From Gracilaria domingensis (lineage: Eukaryota > Rhodophyta > Florideophyceae > Gracilariales > Gracilariaceae): a stretch of 23,170 bases of DNA. Each line of letters begins with the position of its first letter. Within the stretch, counting starts at the first letter, position 1. A program made the translations under genes and the position numbers. The stretch spans positions 1-23,170 of the forward strand of contig VCMS01000497.1 of the NCBI GenBank assembly GCA_022539475.1. Reading direction: 5' to 3'. Positions 1-10,688 of the stretch are shown piece by piece. Under the pieces are notes generated by a model. The model was not told where the DNA came from. It worked only from the letters and a program-made list of their open reading frames with translations, and did not search any database.

Positions 1-32
1 AGTACTCGGACGTTGCTTGGAATAATTATTAG

Positions 33-350
33 GTGGCATTAGTGGGGCCATGTGTAATGAAAAAGCTCTATTTCGTCTCTCGGTGGCAGATTGAAGCCTC
101 CAAAATCCTGCTCGACAACCGTAGTCGCAACAATTCTAGCTCTGGAAGTGGAGACTCTGAAGTTTTATACGGCCTCTTAACAGAAGAAGAACTAACACCT
201 TTGGCAGCATTTTACGGTATCTCCACAACACGTCGATTTATATCTTCTCTTGTATTGTTGCTGACAGGCCTTGTTACCGAGAGGCGAAGCGATAGGAGTT
301 CAATATTGGAACTATTGTCATGTGCTACAAGCCCAAGCATGCCGGGCTGA
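33..350 (+). CDS. Weak hypothetical ORF, possible 3' end of a degraded gene
   Basis: An open frame of about 105 codons bounded by an in-frame TAG just upstream. The first ATG is at codon 9, and the nominal start is GTG. The translation has a plausible amphipathic composition, with a Ser/Gly-rich stretch followed by a hydrophobic helix-like segment (FISSLVLLLTGLV). I recognise no family. Given the relics downstream it could be the end of another decayed gene or a chance ORF. Nothing in the flanking bases identifies a promoter. Confidence 0.2.
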   Translation: MALVGPCVMKKLYFVSRWQIEASKILLDNRSRNNSSSGSGDSEVLYGLLTEEELTPLAAFYGISTTRRFISSLVLLLTGLVTERRSDRSSILELLSCATSPSMPG

Positions 351-1185
351 AGGGTTTTCATAACTACCATATGTTTTGCTTTCAACTACCACTCTGGTTG
401 CGTTTTTCTTCCATAGATTTTTATACTGAATGAATTTAGCATATAGGAGCTGCTACAGCCCCCGTTCTCTAAACCTGTGAGGATCATGTAGTAGTTAGCT
501 GATCAAAACTCCATTTGGTTCTTTTAGTGTTCCGCAGAGAAATCCACTACCACTATAATTCAGGGATTCTATGATCGTTGAAGGCCTTCTTTGCTGTTTA
601 CCAGCCCGTCAGAACGAACCAATTAAATTTCGATATTAGCGTAAAAAGCCAGAGCCGATGGGCTCATGCTAGACGATATTACCTCATCTACATCATCGGT
701 GAATTTGTATCTTCACCGAAAACAAGAGTGGCGAGTATTTTAAGTAGCTACCTACTGTCATCACTCTGTTTATCTGCAGCTCATCCCGGCGCATTACCAC
801 TTTCGTGCGTGAAAGTGTTGAGGCGCTTTCGTAGTTCGTCACCGTGCTGCTCTGAGCAGTGTAAATAGTGTAGTTTGTCAATAAGTACACAACTTGTAGC
901 AAACACATGGTCGTGAGTTTTTTTTACTAGATGAGCATCATTTGGATACGAAAACTAGTTGAGTCTTGTCTAATGAATGTATATTGTGCTTGCAACAAAA
1001 ACACTGTGAGTAATGCATCAAACTGTGTTTTGGGAGGTTTGGAAACGCTGCAAAACGGTTTAAAAATTTGTCTGTGAACAGGTGGTTGTAGTGGATTTAG
1101 ACTTATGCGAGTAATCACTGCGCTCTCGAATTGTGCTTTTTAAGAGCTTATAATACTCGAGATATACTCTCATTGATGTATAGCC
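351..1185. other. Gene-poor AT-richer stretch
   Basis: Only short open frames occur on either strand, none with recognisable motifs. I see no RNA gene and no long repeat. A short string near 1106-1121 (gcgagtaatcactgcgc) resembles the gcgaaatcactgc motif at the edges of palindrome cluster B, but at this length it may be chance. Confidence 0.4.
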
Positions 1186-1189
1186 GGCG

Positions 1190-1695
1190 TTGTATATACA
1201 GCTCTTTTACCTCCCGCCAATCCACGTGGCCAGCAGCGTTCACGTGTTGGCGGGCAGGTGCACCGTAATGAGTGCGGGAAGTGTGGAGGAAGGTGTTTTG
1301 GGAGGTCTCTGCATGGTGCCAAAATATGGCCAGAACGTGCGCGTGGGCGTGGGGGGGGGGTCGGTTGGGTTAGGGTGGCTACCCTAACACAACCGGACCC
1401 CCCCGTCCGCGGGCACGTTTTGGCCGGTTTTCTAAAAAATGTGCTTTTTTATGCCTGCGGGCGGGGGGGGTCGGTCGTGTTAGGGTAGGTACCCTAACAC
1501 GACCGGACCCCCCCGCCCGCGGGCACGTTTTGGCCGATTTTTTGAAAAATGTACGATTTTATGCCCGCGGGCGGGGGGGTCCGGTCGTGTTAGGGTACCT
1601 ACCCTAACACGACCGACCCCATCCACCCGCGGGCACGTTTTCGCCTCATTCTGGTAGCGTCCACAGACCTCTAAAACACACACCGCACGCAACGC
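1190..1695. repeat. Palindrome cluster A (three GC-rich palindromes in an inverted frame)
   Basis: Three imperfect palindromes of about 75 bp are centred near 1380, 1500 and 1600. Each has arms rich in cccgcgggcggggggg and a core of gtgttaggg/ccctaacac. They are separated by AT-rich spacers such as cgattttttgaaaaatg. The cluster is bracketed by inverted sequences: gtgttttgggaggtct near 1292 and a degraded complement near 1665. The left shoulder (1195-1250, cctcccgccaatccacgtgg) matches the reverse complement of the right shoulder of cluster B (about 22290-22345) at roughly three quarters of positions. The short ORFs called here are shadows of the palindromes. Confidence 0.85.
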
Positions 1696-1699
1696 CAGC

Positions 1700-2114
1700 C
1701 AAAACGTAGCGCATGCTGTTCGAGCTGAAGCGCCTCGCTGACGCGCGCGAGGGCGCGCATTCCCGTGCGCGGCGCACTCCGCGCGCGGCTGTCTCGCGCC
1801 GCAGAGCTGTGCGTCGTCGATGTGACGTGGCGCGCGACGCCTTCCAATGTGCGCATGTTGCGCGCTTCAGTCATTTTATGCGCGCTGTACGTGCAGTACA
1901 ATTGCGCTAGGCTCCTTCGCGCTCCACCCCCGCGTGCACTTCCGCGTGGGGATCGCTGCCGTTGCCCGTCATCACTGGCACCCTGCCATACCGCCCGTAA
2001 ACCACGCCCTCCGTTCGCTCACGGACCTCGCTTCCAGCCTCCCGAACTTTCGCGCGCGCCACTCGTTCACCGTCGCCGCCATCCCGCCGTGAGTCGTCGT
2101 CGACGCCGCGTCTC
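1700..2114. other. CpG-rich leader-like stretch upstream of lectin relic
   Basis: Very GC- and CG-dinucleotide-rich sequence with many gcgcgc strings. Overlapping ORFs in all frames are Arg/Ala-rich and look like composition artefacts. It could be the old promoter or 5' region of the lectin relic. I see no TATA-like element that decides this. Confidence 0.3.
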
Positions 2115-3687
2115 GCGCCGATTTGCGTGCTGCTACTGCTGGCTGCCAGAGCCCTCGCGTTGCCGTCGCTGCTGTAGTGACAGCAGCAAAACCCGCAGCT
2201 ATTCCAGTTTCTCTACCTGGGCGCGGGAGGCCCGGACCTCTCCTTTCGGCACCCGAACGAGGCCCATCGCCGCCGGTGACCCCGTCTCCGACGGGTTTCA
2301 GCTGGGCACGACCATGATCACGCGCAGCCGCACCGGTCGCGACGTGGTCCTCCTCATGTCGGCGAGCCAGTCAAATTAAGCGCTGTTCTACAACGACATT
2401 GCCACCGATACGCAAAACTTCAACGGCTACTTCGACGTGGAGTTGGATACCGTGCGCGATTCGCATGACCCTGCCAATGGTATGGACTTCTTCTTTTTGT
2501 GGGACCGCCCGAGGTTAGGCTATGCCATGGGTATTGCGCATACATTTGTGGGGCTTGGCATCATTATCGACACCTTTTCCAACTCTCGAACGCGAAATGT
2601 GGCCCATATGTACGTTTATGTGTCGGACGGAACCAAGCAATGGAAGCCTGACACCGATGGCGCGGATACCGAGCTTTTCGAGGGCTGCTCGCTTGAGATG
2701 AACCACCCGATTCGCGTGTAAGTCCAGCTGCTCGGTGGCAATCTTCACGTGGGCGTCGCTATGAACCCACGCGCCCCACAACGCTGGCATACGTGCTTCA
2801 AGGTTTGGGGTGTGCAGCTGCCATTCTCTGGTGGTGGCTTCCTCGCACTCCCTGCTGAGACCGGCCATTTCTTTGCCAATCATGAGGTCCACGACGCCGT
2901 CTTCATTCATGAATCCGCTCAGGTTGCCCACACTTATCGATCCGACTACTATTCGCAGCAGTATGGCGCCGGTTCTGCTTCCGGAACTACGGACCGACCA
3001 CCGTGGTCTGTGACAGCAACAACAGCGGAAACAGCATCAACAACAGCAGCAGAGCGATAATTCGCGCGGCTACGTGCCGCCGGCTTTCAATGGTAGCTCC
3101 AGTGGTGTAGCAATGACAGCACCGCCCCTGCTCCGCCTCCGCATCGCACCGATCTGAACCCTACCGCGCGCATGCACCGCAGAGAGGACGCCACCTCGTC
3201 GATCTCAGGCTCTTCAGACCTGCAGGTGTACGAGGTGTACAACTCTATGACGTCCATTTTCAAGGGCCTCGGCGACGAGAATGCGCAAGAAAGAAAGCTT
3301 CGACTGGAGGGTGTGCGCCAAATCATTGCGCAACTCATTCGCGAGATGGAGAAACAAAAGGGCGACATGTGGCAGTTGGTGGCCGTTTTGAAACCTCTTA
3401 AGGCTACTGCAGGCGACTTGTCGCGTGCTTCGGGCAGGTTTTCTAGCCAGTTGCAAGGCCTTCATAACTCGCGGCGTGCGCTTAAGTAGAAGACGCATAA
3501 CATTTCTGATTCGCATGATGATCTGAACGAGGAGTTGGTGGATCATCACGAGAGCATCACCGAGCAGTCTCCTGGCGGAAGTGGTACCCTTATCATGTTC
3601 GTACTCATTCAAGCGCTTTTGAGAGTTGGCGTATACCATGTCAATAAGATGTCGTTGGCCGTGCGGAAAGTGCATCGAATGGTCTAA
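2115..3687 (+). pseudogene. L-type (legume-like) lectin cargo receptor relic, ERGIC-53/VIP36-like
   Basis: In the family, such proteins bind high-mannose glycans and carry glycoproteins from ER to Golgi. A signal-peptide-like hydrophobic run (ICVLLLLAARALALPSLL) sits at about 2121-2174 in one frame. From 2236 a second frame carries the lectin fold: FGTRTRP, then LFYNDIATDTQNFNGYFDVE, then GLGIIIDTFSN, then VQLPFSGGGFLALPAETGHF with FANHEV. These match the carbohydrate-domain strands in order. A Gln-rich linker follows (about 3013-3110, another frame), then a coiled-coil region (3172-3486) and a C-terminal membrane segment (GTLIMFVLIQALL, about 3586-3630). The main frame is cut by TAA at 2377, TAA at 2719, a break around 3058 and TAG at 3487. 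Homology continues in frame after the 2377, 2719 and 3487 stops, so this is a relic rather than an expressed gene. Confidence 0.8.
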
Positions 3688-4191
3688 CACCACGAGAAAA
3701 TCTTACTGCCAGCCTTTGGGCGACATCATTGGCACGTCGAGGGAAACAAGATTATCCTGAAAAGCCGTCACTGATGCACTCTATCGTCGTCATCAGAATG
3801 TGGTCGCCGGTTCCGAGTTCAGACCATTAGCTTTCTGTTCTTCTTTTATACACATGCACCCCGGGTGATGATGCAGAGTTAACGCGCTTTCATTCGGCAT
3901 GAACAGATGGAACACATGCGTCTGGTGCTCACCCAAGGTCTCAAGCACAGCATCCCCCAACGAGTAACTACCGACGCGTACACCGCACGCATGTAAAGGC
4001 GATTACAACTAGCTTCAGTTGCGTTCAAAGCTTACTTGGATTACCTAGAATGAGCTAAAAGGGACCGCGCTTCCAAGTGAGTGGCGCGCGATTGAGTTAT
4101 TCATAGTCGTTGGACGGTCACCAGGTAGATACGTAAACACACAGATTAGCCGAACCTCTTTGCCTAACTGCCTAAGCTCTACTTTTCAACC
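3688..4191. other. Intergenic stretch between convergent relics
   Basis: No open frame of note on either strand and no repeats that I can see. It separates the 3' ends of the lectin relic (+) and the ECM29 relic (-). No poly(A) tract follows either relic, which gives no support for retroposition. Confidence 0.5.
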
Positions 4192-7100
4192 TCAAAAGCC
4201 CCAGCCTAAACTATGATCACGAAATGCCAACGCCGTGCATAGTTTAATTGCAACGGATCGCACCCAAGGCTCGGAATCTTCGTTCCGAGACCTCTGGATC
4301 GCAATTAGCGTGTCTTCTACAATCACACCCTTCATTGCCGTAGAATCCTTGGAAACGTTGACCAAGTGATCAAGAATTGTTAACCCACTATTTCTTAGCA
4401 CTTTATACTTGGGTTCGTGAATGCCGTTTTTGCTGAGGTTTACTAATCGTTTAATCAATGCCTCAGTGCGCTCCAGGGAGTTTCTAAATTGCAGTTCATG
4501 TTTGGAGAAACGTTCGGACAACTTCTCAATGGCTTGAAGTACAGTTAGTCGAATGTCCCAATCGTTCTGCATCAGTTCTTCAAACACACACAGCAAATTA
4601 AGTACGTGTTCTTCTAGCTTCTCAACGCCCGCCACCCCTGTGATTGAAGATTGCAGGCACTGAATCGCTGCTTTGCACAATAGCTTTTGCGACTTTCGCG
4701 CTTTGTTCCAAGCATCAACAGCATCTGCATCAGACCCAGTTTCCCACACCATCTGTGACACATTTGGTACGCTAGCGTTTACATCCGACGAGTTTGGAGA
4801 CACGAGCTCTGACAAGTGGTCCCTGACTTTCTCGTACATGCAAACGGTTTCTCGGGTGTTAACCAGCACCTTCCTCGCCGCATCAATTGCTGCAATTCGA
4901 TAATCCTTCTTCCCTCGATCAGATTCGGACAGCACAGGCTGCACAACAGCTACGCTCCTCCGCACGACTCCCACAAAGATGCGCTTGAACAGAAATCTGC
5001 CAAAGACCCAATGGCCTCAATTGCAACATGCTGTCCTTTCCAAATATGACCTGGAAGCACCGCTAACAACGTTTTTGCGCTTCGCGACATGTACTGTACA
5101 TCGACAATGTCATTTGAAGCGTTCGTGAGGTCCCCTAGCGTGGCTGCGGCGTTCCTTTTCACGCGGTACTGAGCAGAAGTAGATAGCCGTTGCTCACATA
5201 TTTCAACAATCGCCTTTGCGTACAAACGAAGCCCGGCCTGAGTACTTGGCGCACCTTTATTCCAGGCGTCTTTCCAGTTCTTGCTGTCATCTCCTGCGTC
5301 GTCGTCTGTTTCAGGGCGCCCCATGTATGCGAAGGGCCGTATAGAGCTTGCGTGCTGCTGGGTCGTATCGGGCGCCATCCGACACAACCCAGCAGCGAGA
5401 GACGAGGCAAGCGCGCGATCCCGAGGATACTCCGATGTGGCCTTCTTGCTAATTTTGTTTGCAATACTTTGCAACTTCATCGACGCGGCACAACTTTGAA
5501 CCTCTGCCAGCGGCCTTGCACCATGCCTTTCGAAGCATTGCGTTGCGCTCCATGCCCGCAGCGCTTGCCGCTGAAAACTGCAGCTTTGCAGCATATGGTT
5601 CCATGACCACTGCTCTGGATTGCAGAACGCTCGACATCAACCTTGCCGTCGCTGCACGCGTAGGAATTCCCACTCCTACGCGAGCCAATCGTGCCAGATT
5701 CGGAACCACCTCCGCCGCGATTGTCTCGTCAACTTGCCCTATGAGCCTTTCAATCGACTCGATCAAAGAGGACGAGGACATACTCGCTGCAGTGACCAGA
5801 GCGTTTTGCAGCTCCTCCGGTGAGGCTACATGATACTCCGCGTAGTTTAAGATTTGCGGCTCGAGCTCTGTCGCAACGTCCAACAGATTCGCGATCAAAT
5901 CCGGCACAGACGACCGCAAGGCCGTTCCTCCATGTCGTGTGATCTCGGACAGAGTCTTTGACACGAGCGCTCTCACCTCCTCGGCGCTGTGTGTGAAGGA
6001 CGTCATAAGCACAGACAGTACAACGTCAACGGCTTGAGCCGATTCCTCTTCACCCAAATAGTTTGGATTACGTAGATATATCGAAAGTTCCGAGAGTGCC
6101 CTTCCAGTGCCTTGAGCACTCTTTCGCACACTTTCCTTCATATCATCCATAGCCCTCAGTGTGTAGTACCAGAAATCCTTTAAAGAGTCCTTCACCTCCT
6201 CCCATGTGCGGGAGGCAAGAACGTCGCGAAGCGCGGCGCACCCCGCTTCTCGCGAACGCCATTGCCGGGAAACGATTGACTTGATGCAGTGGTCCGTCAC
6301 TGCAAGCAAGTTCGCCTTGATCGCCTCGGCCACTGAGCCGTGACCAGAAGCCTTGACCACCGCGGATATAATTGAGCGCATAGCAATGCGAACGCTCTAT
6401 ATCGGGTGATGGCAGTACACATACAAGCGCAGCAAAAGACTCTTCACGTGCAGTCGAAGCTGTTCGGCGGCGATATCATTATTCAAGAGGGAACTGCCAG
6501 TGCTGCGCGCTTGCGACTGTTCCAGGTTGACCCATGTCTTGAGCCGGACTACAGAGCTCCTCGTTGGTACCAGAGCGCGCGCCAGCCGTGTTTGATTCCA
6601 CTTCCACGCCGCTGAACTCGAGAAACACTCCTTGATTGCCCGGGACGATCACCGCAGCCCGCTCGCCGGCGGTCAGAGACCGGACGAGGTTTCCAACAAT
6701 ATCTTGCTGACCCTTGGGGGGAAGTATACGATATTGGAGAGCGCGTCGCAGCAGACGGCGACGAGAAGCGCACAAATACATCTCCCAAGGCAGACTGGGG
6801 GGCAATGAGCGAGAACAAGTCTTGCAGCTCATGCCGTAGCGCGCGTGCCACCTGCTCGCCCAGCGGGGGCGCGTTCGAAGCCAGCAGCACCACCGCCAGC
6901 GCGGCTGCAGCAGCCGCTGCTGCGCGGTGCTCAGCGCGGCTCGCAGCGCGTGCAACGCGTCCGCGTCGGCGCGCAACAGCACGTGCAGATTGGCGGCGGG
7001 CAGCAGCTGCAACCGGCGTGCCGGCGCGAGCTGCTGCACTAGGCAGCGCAGCGCAAACAGCAGATATGCCGCCACGGAGCAGCTACGCGGCTAGTGGCGC

Positions 7101-7690
7101 TCGCAATGCGCTCCGTACACTGCGATAATGGGCGCAAGCGGCGGGGGTGGCTCCCGCGCGCTAGCGCGGCGTGGCGCGCGAGTTTGCGCCGGCGCATCCC
7201 GGCAGCGGCGAGTTGCATGACGCGTGGGCTGGCGTTGGAGGCGGCGAGGACTTCGATAAGGCGCGCGTGCGTGTCAGCTAAGGAGAAGATGTCTTCAGCC
7301 CAGTGTACGGCGGTGGCGCACGCCGGCTCTCACAGCGGGCGCGTCGAGCATGGCGGGCATGAGCGCGCCCAGCGCGGCGGCGCGAAATGGCGACGAGTCG
7401 CGCGTGCTCAGCGACACGAAAAGCGACAGCGTGACGAGCGCCTACTCGGCGGCGGTGGCACGGGCGGCGGGGGCGCCAGCGCGCTCGCGCTGGAGGAGAA
7501 GCGCGGGGCGGCTGTGGGGTCGGCCAGCAGCAGCGACGGGATGCGCAGCGCTAGGTAGAACAGCGCGGTGTAGCCGATGGCGCGCAGCGCGTCGCGGAGG
7601 AGCGGCGCGCCTTTGGTGCAGGCACCCACCGCACGCGGCAGCGGACGGCGTAGAGAGCGTTGTGACCAGCGCCGGTAGCAGGCGCGCCAG
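4192..7690 (-). pseudogene. ECM29: ECM29 proteasome adaptor/scaffold relic (C-terminal HEAT-repeat part)
   Basis: ECM29 is a HEAT-repeat protein of about 1,800 residues that tethers the 26S proteasome. Read from high to low coordinates, the conserved order of the C-terminal part is visible across several frames. LPPKGQQDIVGNLVRSLTAG lies near 6690, then NEELCSPAQDMGQPG near 6530, then EQLRLHVKSLLLRLYVY near 6440. RSIISAVV and DDMKESVRKSAQGTG follow in the open frame 6381-5449. The block with NWKDAWNKG and LRLYAKAIVEICEQRL is in 5594-4950, and the last HEAT repeats are in 4974-4192. Breaks seen: frame changes near 5490 and 4975, an in-frame TAG near 6397 inside the conserved RLYxYxxxP...VRIAM segment, a probable deletion near 6480, and more frame changes across the very GC-rich 6800-7690. 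The N-terminal half is absent. Confidence 0.82.
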
Positions 7691-7699
7691 GACGTGAGC

Positions 7700-8040
7700 T
7701 GAGAAGAGTAGCGAAATAGAAATAAATGACGTGGAACTGGTCCAAATCATAATTGCGTCGTATGATCTGGGTCAATGGAGACCATATTTCGTCATCATTA
7801 TCTCTGCTGCTACATTTTGTACCAATAACGATCCATAGAATACAATACGGCAAGGCATCCAAATGGCCACTGTACTGTACACGCCCATTATACGGCCAAT
7901 TAAATCTATTTTGGAAATAATTACGGCCACTAATCGGCCATTTATAGCCCGAAATTGATGTTCATATGGGCGAAGTCTTGAAGAGAGCTAAGGAGCGCGC
8001 ATGATGCCCCGTTGGTTGGTTGGTTCATCCAGCGTACACG
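7700..8040. other. AT-rich spacer between ECM29 and LCB2 relics
   Basis: Composition switches abruptly from the GC-rich ECM29 relic to AT-rich sequence. The string cggcca recurs several times between 7860 and 7945 (ggccactg, acggccaatt, acggccacta, tcggccattt). I see no gene here. Confidence 0.4.
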
Positions 8041-8901
8041 CCCATTCAGGCCGATGTCACTCCCGCGGCCGAGCATTCTTCCATGTCTCCGGACCCTACT
8101 GCCAGGGTTACGAGGTTTCGTAACTTGGGCAGGTGCAATTACCTGGGGTATGCTGAGGTTCTTGAAAGTGTTCACTCGTACGTCACCGATGTCTTAGATC
8201 AGTGTGGTGTCGCTTCGTGCAATGTGTCTGTGTCTACGGGGCGCTCTGAGCTTGTACGCAAGCTGGAGCGCACGGTCGCCAAAGATTTTGGTAAGAAAGA
8301 TGCCATCGTGGTTGGCACCGTCCTTACCACCAACTGGCAGATCATCCCAGCTATTGTGGGTAGGGGCGATCTCGCCATCTCCGGCCTGATGAATGACGCG
8401 TCTGTCATGGTCGACGGTCGCTCATTCGGCGCCAGGATTCGCGTGTTTGAACATAATTTGGCAGAATCGTAGGAAAGTAATATTCTTGTTGGCATTGCTA
8501 CGGGATACCCTGACAAGAGCCCTCTGTGGAAACGAATCATGACGGTTGTCGAGAGTATGTACTCAGTGGAAGGTCAGATGTGCAATCTTTGCCAGGTTGT
8601 CGCAGTCAAAAATAAGAATGATGCCTGCTTATACGTGGATGAGGCGCATTCCATTGGCGCCCTTGGACCGACCAAACGAGGTGTTTCGGGGCATCATCAC
8701 TATGATAGTGTAGATACGCGTAGTATTGATATTATGATACGTACCTTCACTAAATCGTTCAGGACCGTTGGAGGTTACTTCTCTTCCGAATCTGCTCTAA
8801 CTGAACGTATTTTCGCGCTTTCTCCAGCTTCTCTCTATGCGTCGGCATCGTGTCCTCCGAAATCGTGGCAGCAGGTGCATTCGAAGAGGTTAGGACTGAA
8901 A
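8041..8901 (+). pseudogene. Serine palmitoyltransferase subunit LCB2 relic (alpha-oxoamine synthase family)
   Basis: LCB2 is the PLP-binding subunit of the ER enzyme that condenses serine with palmitoyl-CoA, the first step of sphingolipid synthesis. The translation follows the family in order: NLGRCNYLGYAEV, then KLERTVAKDFGKKDAIV, then GARIRVFEHN, then KRIMTVVESMYSVEGQ, then YVDEAHSIGALGPTKRGV, then RTFTKSFRTVGGYFSS, then SLYASASCPPKSWQQV. The PLP lysine is retained (codon 8752-8754), as is the Asp of DEAHS. Damage: an in-frame TAG at 8470-8472, no credible start codon or N-terminal membrane region, the conserved NHAS read as NDAS, and the glycine before TFTKSF changed to Arg. The frame ends at 8901 without the C-terminal domain. 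All of this points to a relic of a duplicated gene. Confidence 0.85.
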
Positions 8902-9303
8902 TAAAGGACGAAAGTGGATCTGTATCATTCGGGAAGATGAAGGAAGCCTTCCCAAGCTTCTGTGGTGGATGCCGTGCGGATGTTTACGGGGTAACCGACA
9001 CGGGAGTGATGACTGCGTACATCGCGCGATGGAGCAACTGCGAGTTGGTGGCAATGAAGCCGAGCCTGACGCTGCTGCGGGAACAGTACCGACACGAAAG
9101 GCATCATCTCCAACAGGGCTAGTTTGGCGAGAGGATGAAACTGTTCTGGGGTGTGATGAGCGCGCTGCCAATGGTTGTGGCGTCCAACGCGCGGGAGGCG
9201 GAGGGCGCGAAGACGGCACCGGCGATGTGCCGTGAGTACATGGTCGGGCTGTACCTGGAAGCGGCGGGACGCACGACGAAATCGGTAGGCGACAGCGAGT
9301 GAT
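8902..9303 (+). pseudogene. Possible unidentified coding relic
   Basis: One frame is open from about 8850 to a TAG at 9120-9122 and then again to a TGA at about 9303. It gives plausible protein text on both sides of the stop (GVTDTGVMTAYIARWSN and ERMKLFWGVMSALPMVVASN). It does not match the missing LCB2 C-terminus and I do not recognise it. The competing frame 8969-9235 and the antisense frames are about as long, so coding status is uncertain. Confidence 0.25.
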
Positions 9304-10498
9304 AGGTGCAGTCGGCGGGGCTCTTCTCGCGGCAAAGAGCGCAAAGTAAATAAATTTGCTTCTAGAATTCTAAGGTGGGGAGCCATGATGAATGAGAATG
9401 AATAGCAGGGTGGTTGACATGAGATGAGTTGCGACTTGCATCGCCACTTGGGAGAAAATGGAAACGCAAACTAGCACGAGCGCAGATTTGAGAGAGGGTC
9501 GCGGAAAAGAGTGGATGGGGTGGTGCGGCGAAGTAGAACCTCTACAAAAACTAGGAGACCCAAGAATTAAACTGCGCGAGATGGAATTCAATATTCCAAA
9601 ATTTCTTAATTTTTTGAGTGCCAGCCTCTGCCACCCCCTCGCGCGCCCCAAATAGCCCAAAAACTAGCTTAGTTTCCAAAGCGAACAGACTATATTTCAC
9701 TTTGCAGAACACAGACGCATCCGGTGTCGAGTGGTGACATATTCTTTTTTTGTCACAACCCACACAGGATGTGACGGAAGAAGAAGATGCCCCCAGTCGG
9801 GACAGAGGGTGAGCTACTCTAAGTACAATCACTAGTCCCTAGCTTGCCTCCACTGGCAATATCTTCCTGTTTTGCTAAAACCATCGAGTGAGGTTATGGT
9901 GGAAGAGAAAAATATCGCCAGTCGAGGCGAGGTGGGTGGGGATTATGTGAGCGCGAAAGAGGAGACAGAAAGGTGGCGCTTAAATAGTGTAAGGTGCGGA
10001 GGTGTACAGTAGATGTTTTGGCGGGAAATGGGATGAGGGAAACAGGGACAATCATGGTGCTGGATATCGTCTGTCTCTTGCAGATGCTAGTTTTTGGCGA
10101 GGGTCGTCCAGAAATTGGCAAGGGTCGTCCAGTAAATTTTTTGAAAAAATATCGAGATCAGTTATTTCAAAATTTGGAGATAATTGCTTGGGTCGTCCAG
10201 AATCTCTGTGCAGTAAATACTGGGAGGTTTTCCACTCGTGCTAGTTCTTTAGTCGAGGGCTACCTGAACCGTATTTCGCGAAGTCTAGGTTCAGTTTCCA
10301 TTAAGGTGCACATTACACGATACCTTCTGCGGAATGATACCCTGCAACGCATGGAATACTAGTGCTAGTACAGATGATGCCCATTATGAAATCATACCGT
10401 TTTATTCGTATCTATTCTTCTATCGACCGCTTTTGCTAACCACTACTTCGCTATATTACATGTACCATTTCCCCATAATGGAGCGGGTGTAGGCGCAA
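9304..10498. other. Non-coding stretch with short repeats
   Basis: No convincing gene. The 122-codon ORF at 9994-10362 runs through a repeated DNA motif and has no recognisable domain, so I treat it as chance. The notable content is the three-copy motif listed separately. Confidence 0.45.
10101..10200 (+). repeat. Three copies of gggtcgtccag
   Basis: The 11-base string gggtcgtccag occurs at 10101, 10122 and 10190 on the same strand. The first two are preceded by ttggcga or ttggcaa, giving an 18-base near-direct repeat 21 bases apart. Function unknown; it could be a fragment of a mobile-element end or a protein-binding array. Confidence 0.6.
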
Positions 10499-10651
10499 TC
10501 TGCGGCAGATGCCGCAGACTGCACCTCCACCATAGTGCTGGATCGGTAGAACACATACGCACTCCGAGAGGATGAGGCGCGAAGCGCCTCATCCTCTCCG
10601 TTCCTCATGTAGGGAACCATGCCCAGATGCATGGTTCCCTACTTGAGGAAC
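10499..10651. repeat. Three consecutive hairpins
   Basis: Three inverted repeats lie within about 150 bases. The first is tctgcggc/gccgcaga with a 4-base loop (10499-10518). The second is a perfect 15-bp stem gagaggatgaggcgc with loop gaa (10566-10598). The third is a 23-bp stem with one mismatch and a 6-base loop (10600-10651, left arm starting gttcctcatgtaggg). They contain no ORF and no T-run suggesting a bacterial-type terminator. Confidence 0.85.
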
Positions 10652-10688
10652 CTGCACCTGCAACTCGTGAGCTACGTCCGCATCAAAA

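Noticed and set aside
1258..1692. Short ORFs with RVRVGTLTRPDPPARGH-like text, also in 21473-22381
   Set aside because: They are translations of the repeated GC-rich palindromes and occur on both strands in several copies; the repeat is DNA-level.
3214..3693. 159-codon minus-strand ORF over the lectin relic, and 2515-2931
   Set aside because: Antisense of the lectin domain and coiled coil, whose motifs are on the plus strand.
9994..10362. 122-codon ORF
   Set aside because: It spans the three-copy DNA motif, has no recognisable domain and no supporting context.
10566..10651. Bacterial-type terminators or tRNA genes
   Set aside because: No T-run follows the stems, no cloverleaf or anticodon arm can be drawn, and the context is eukaryotic.
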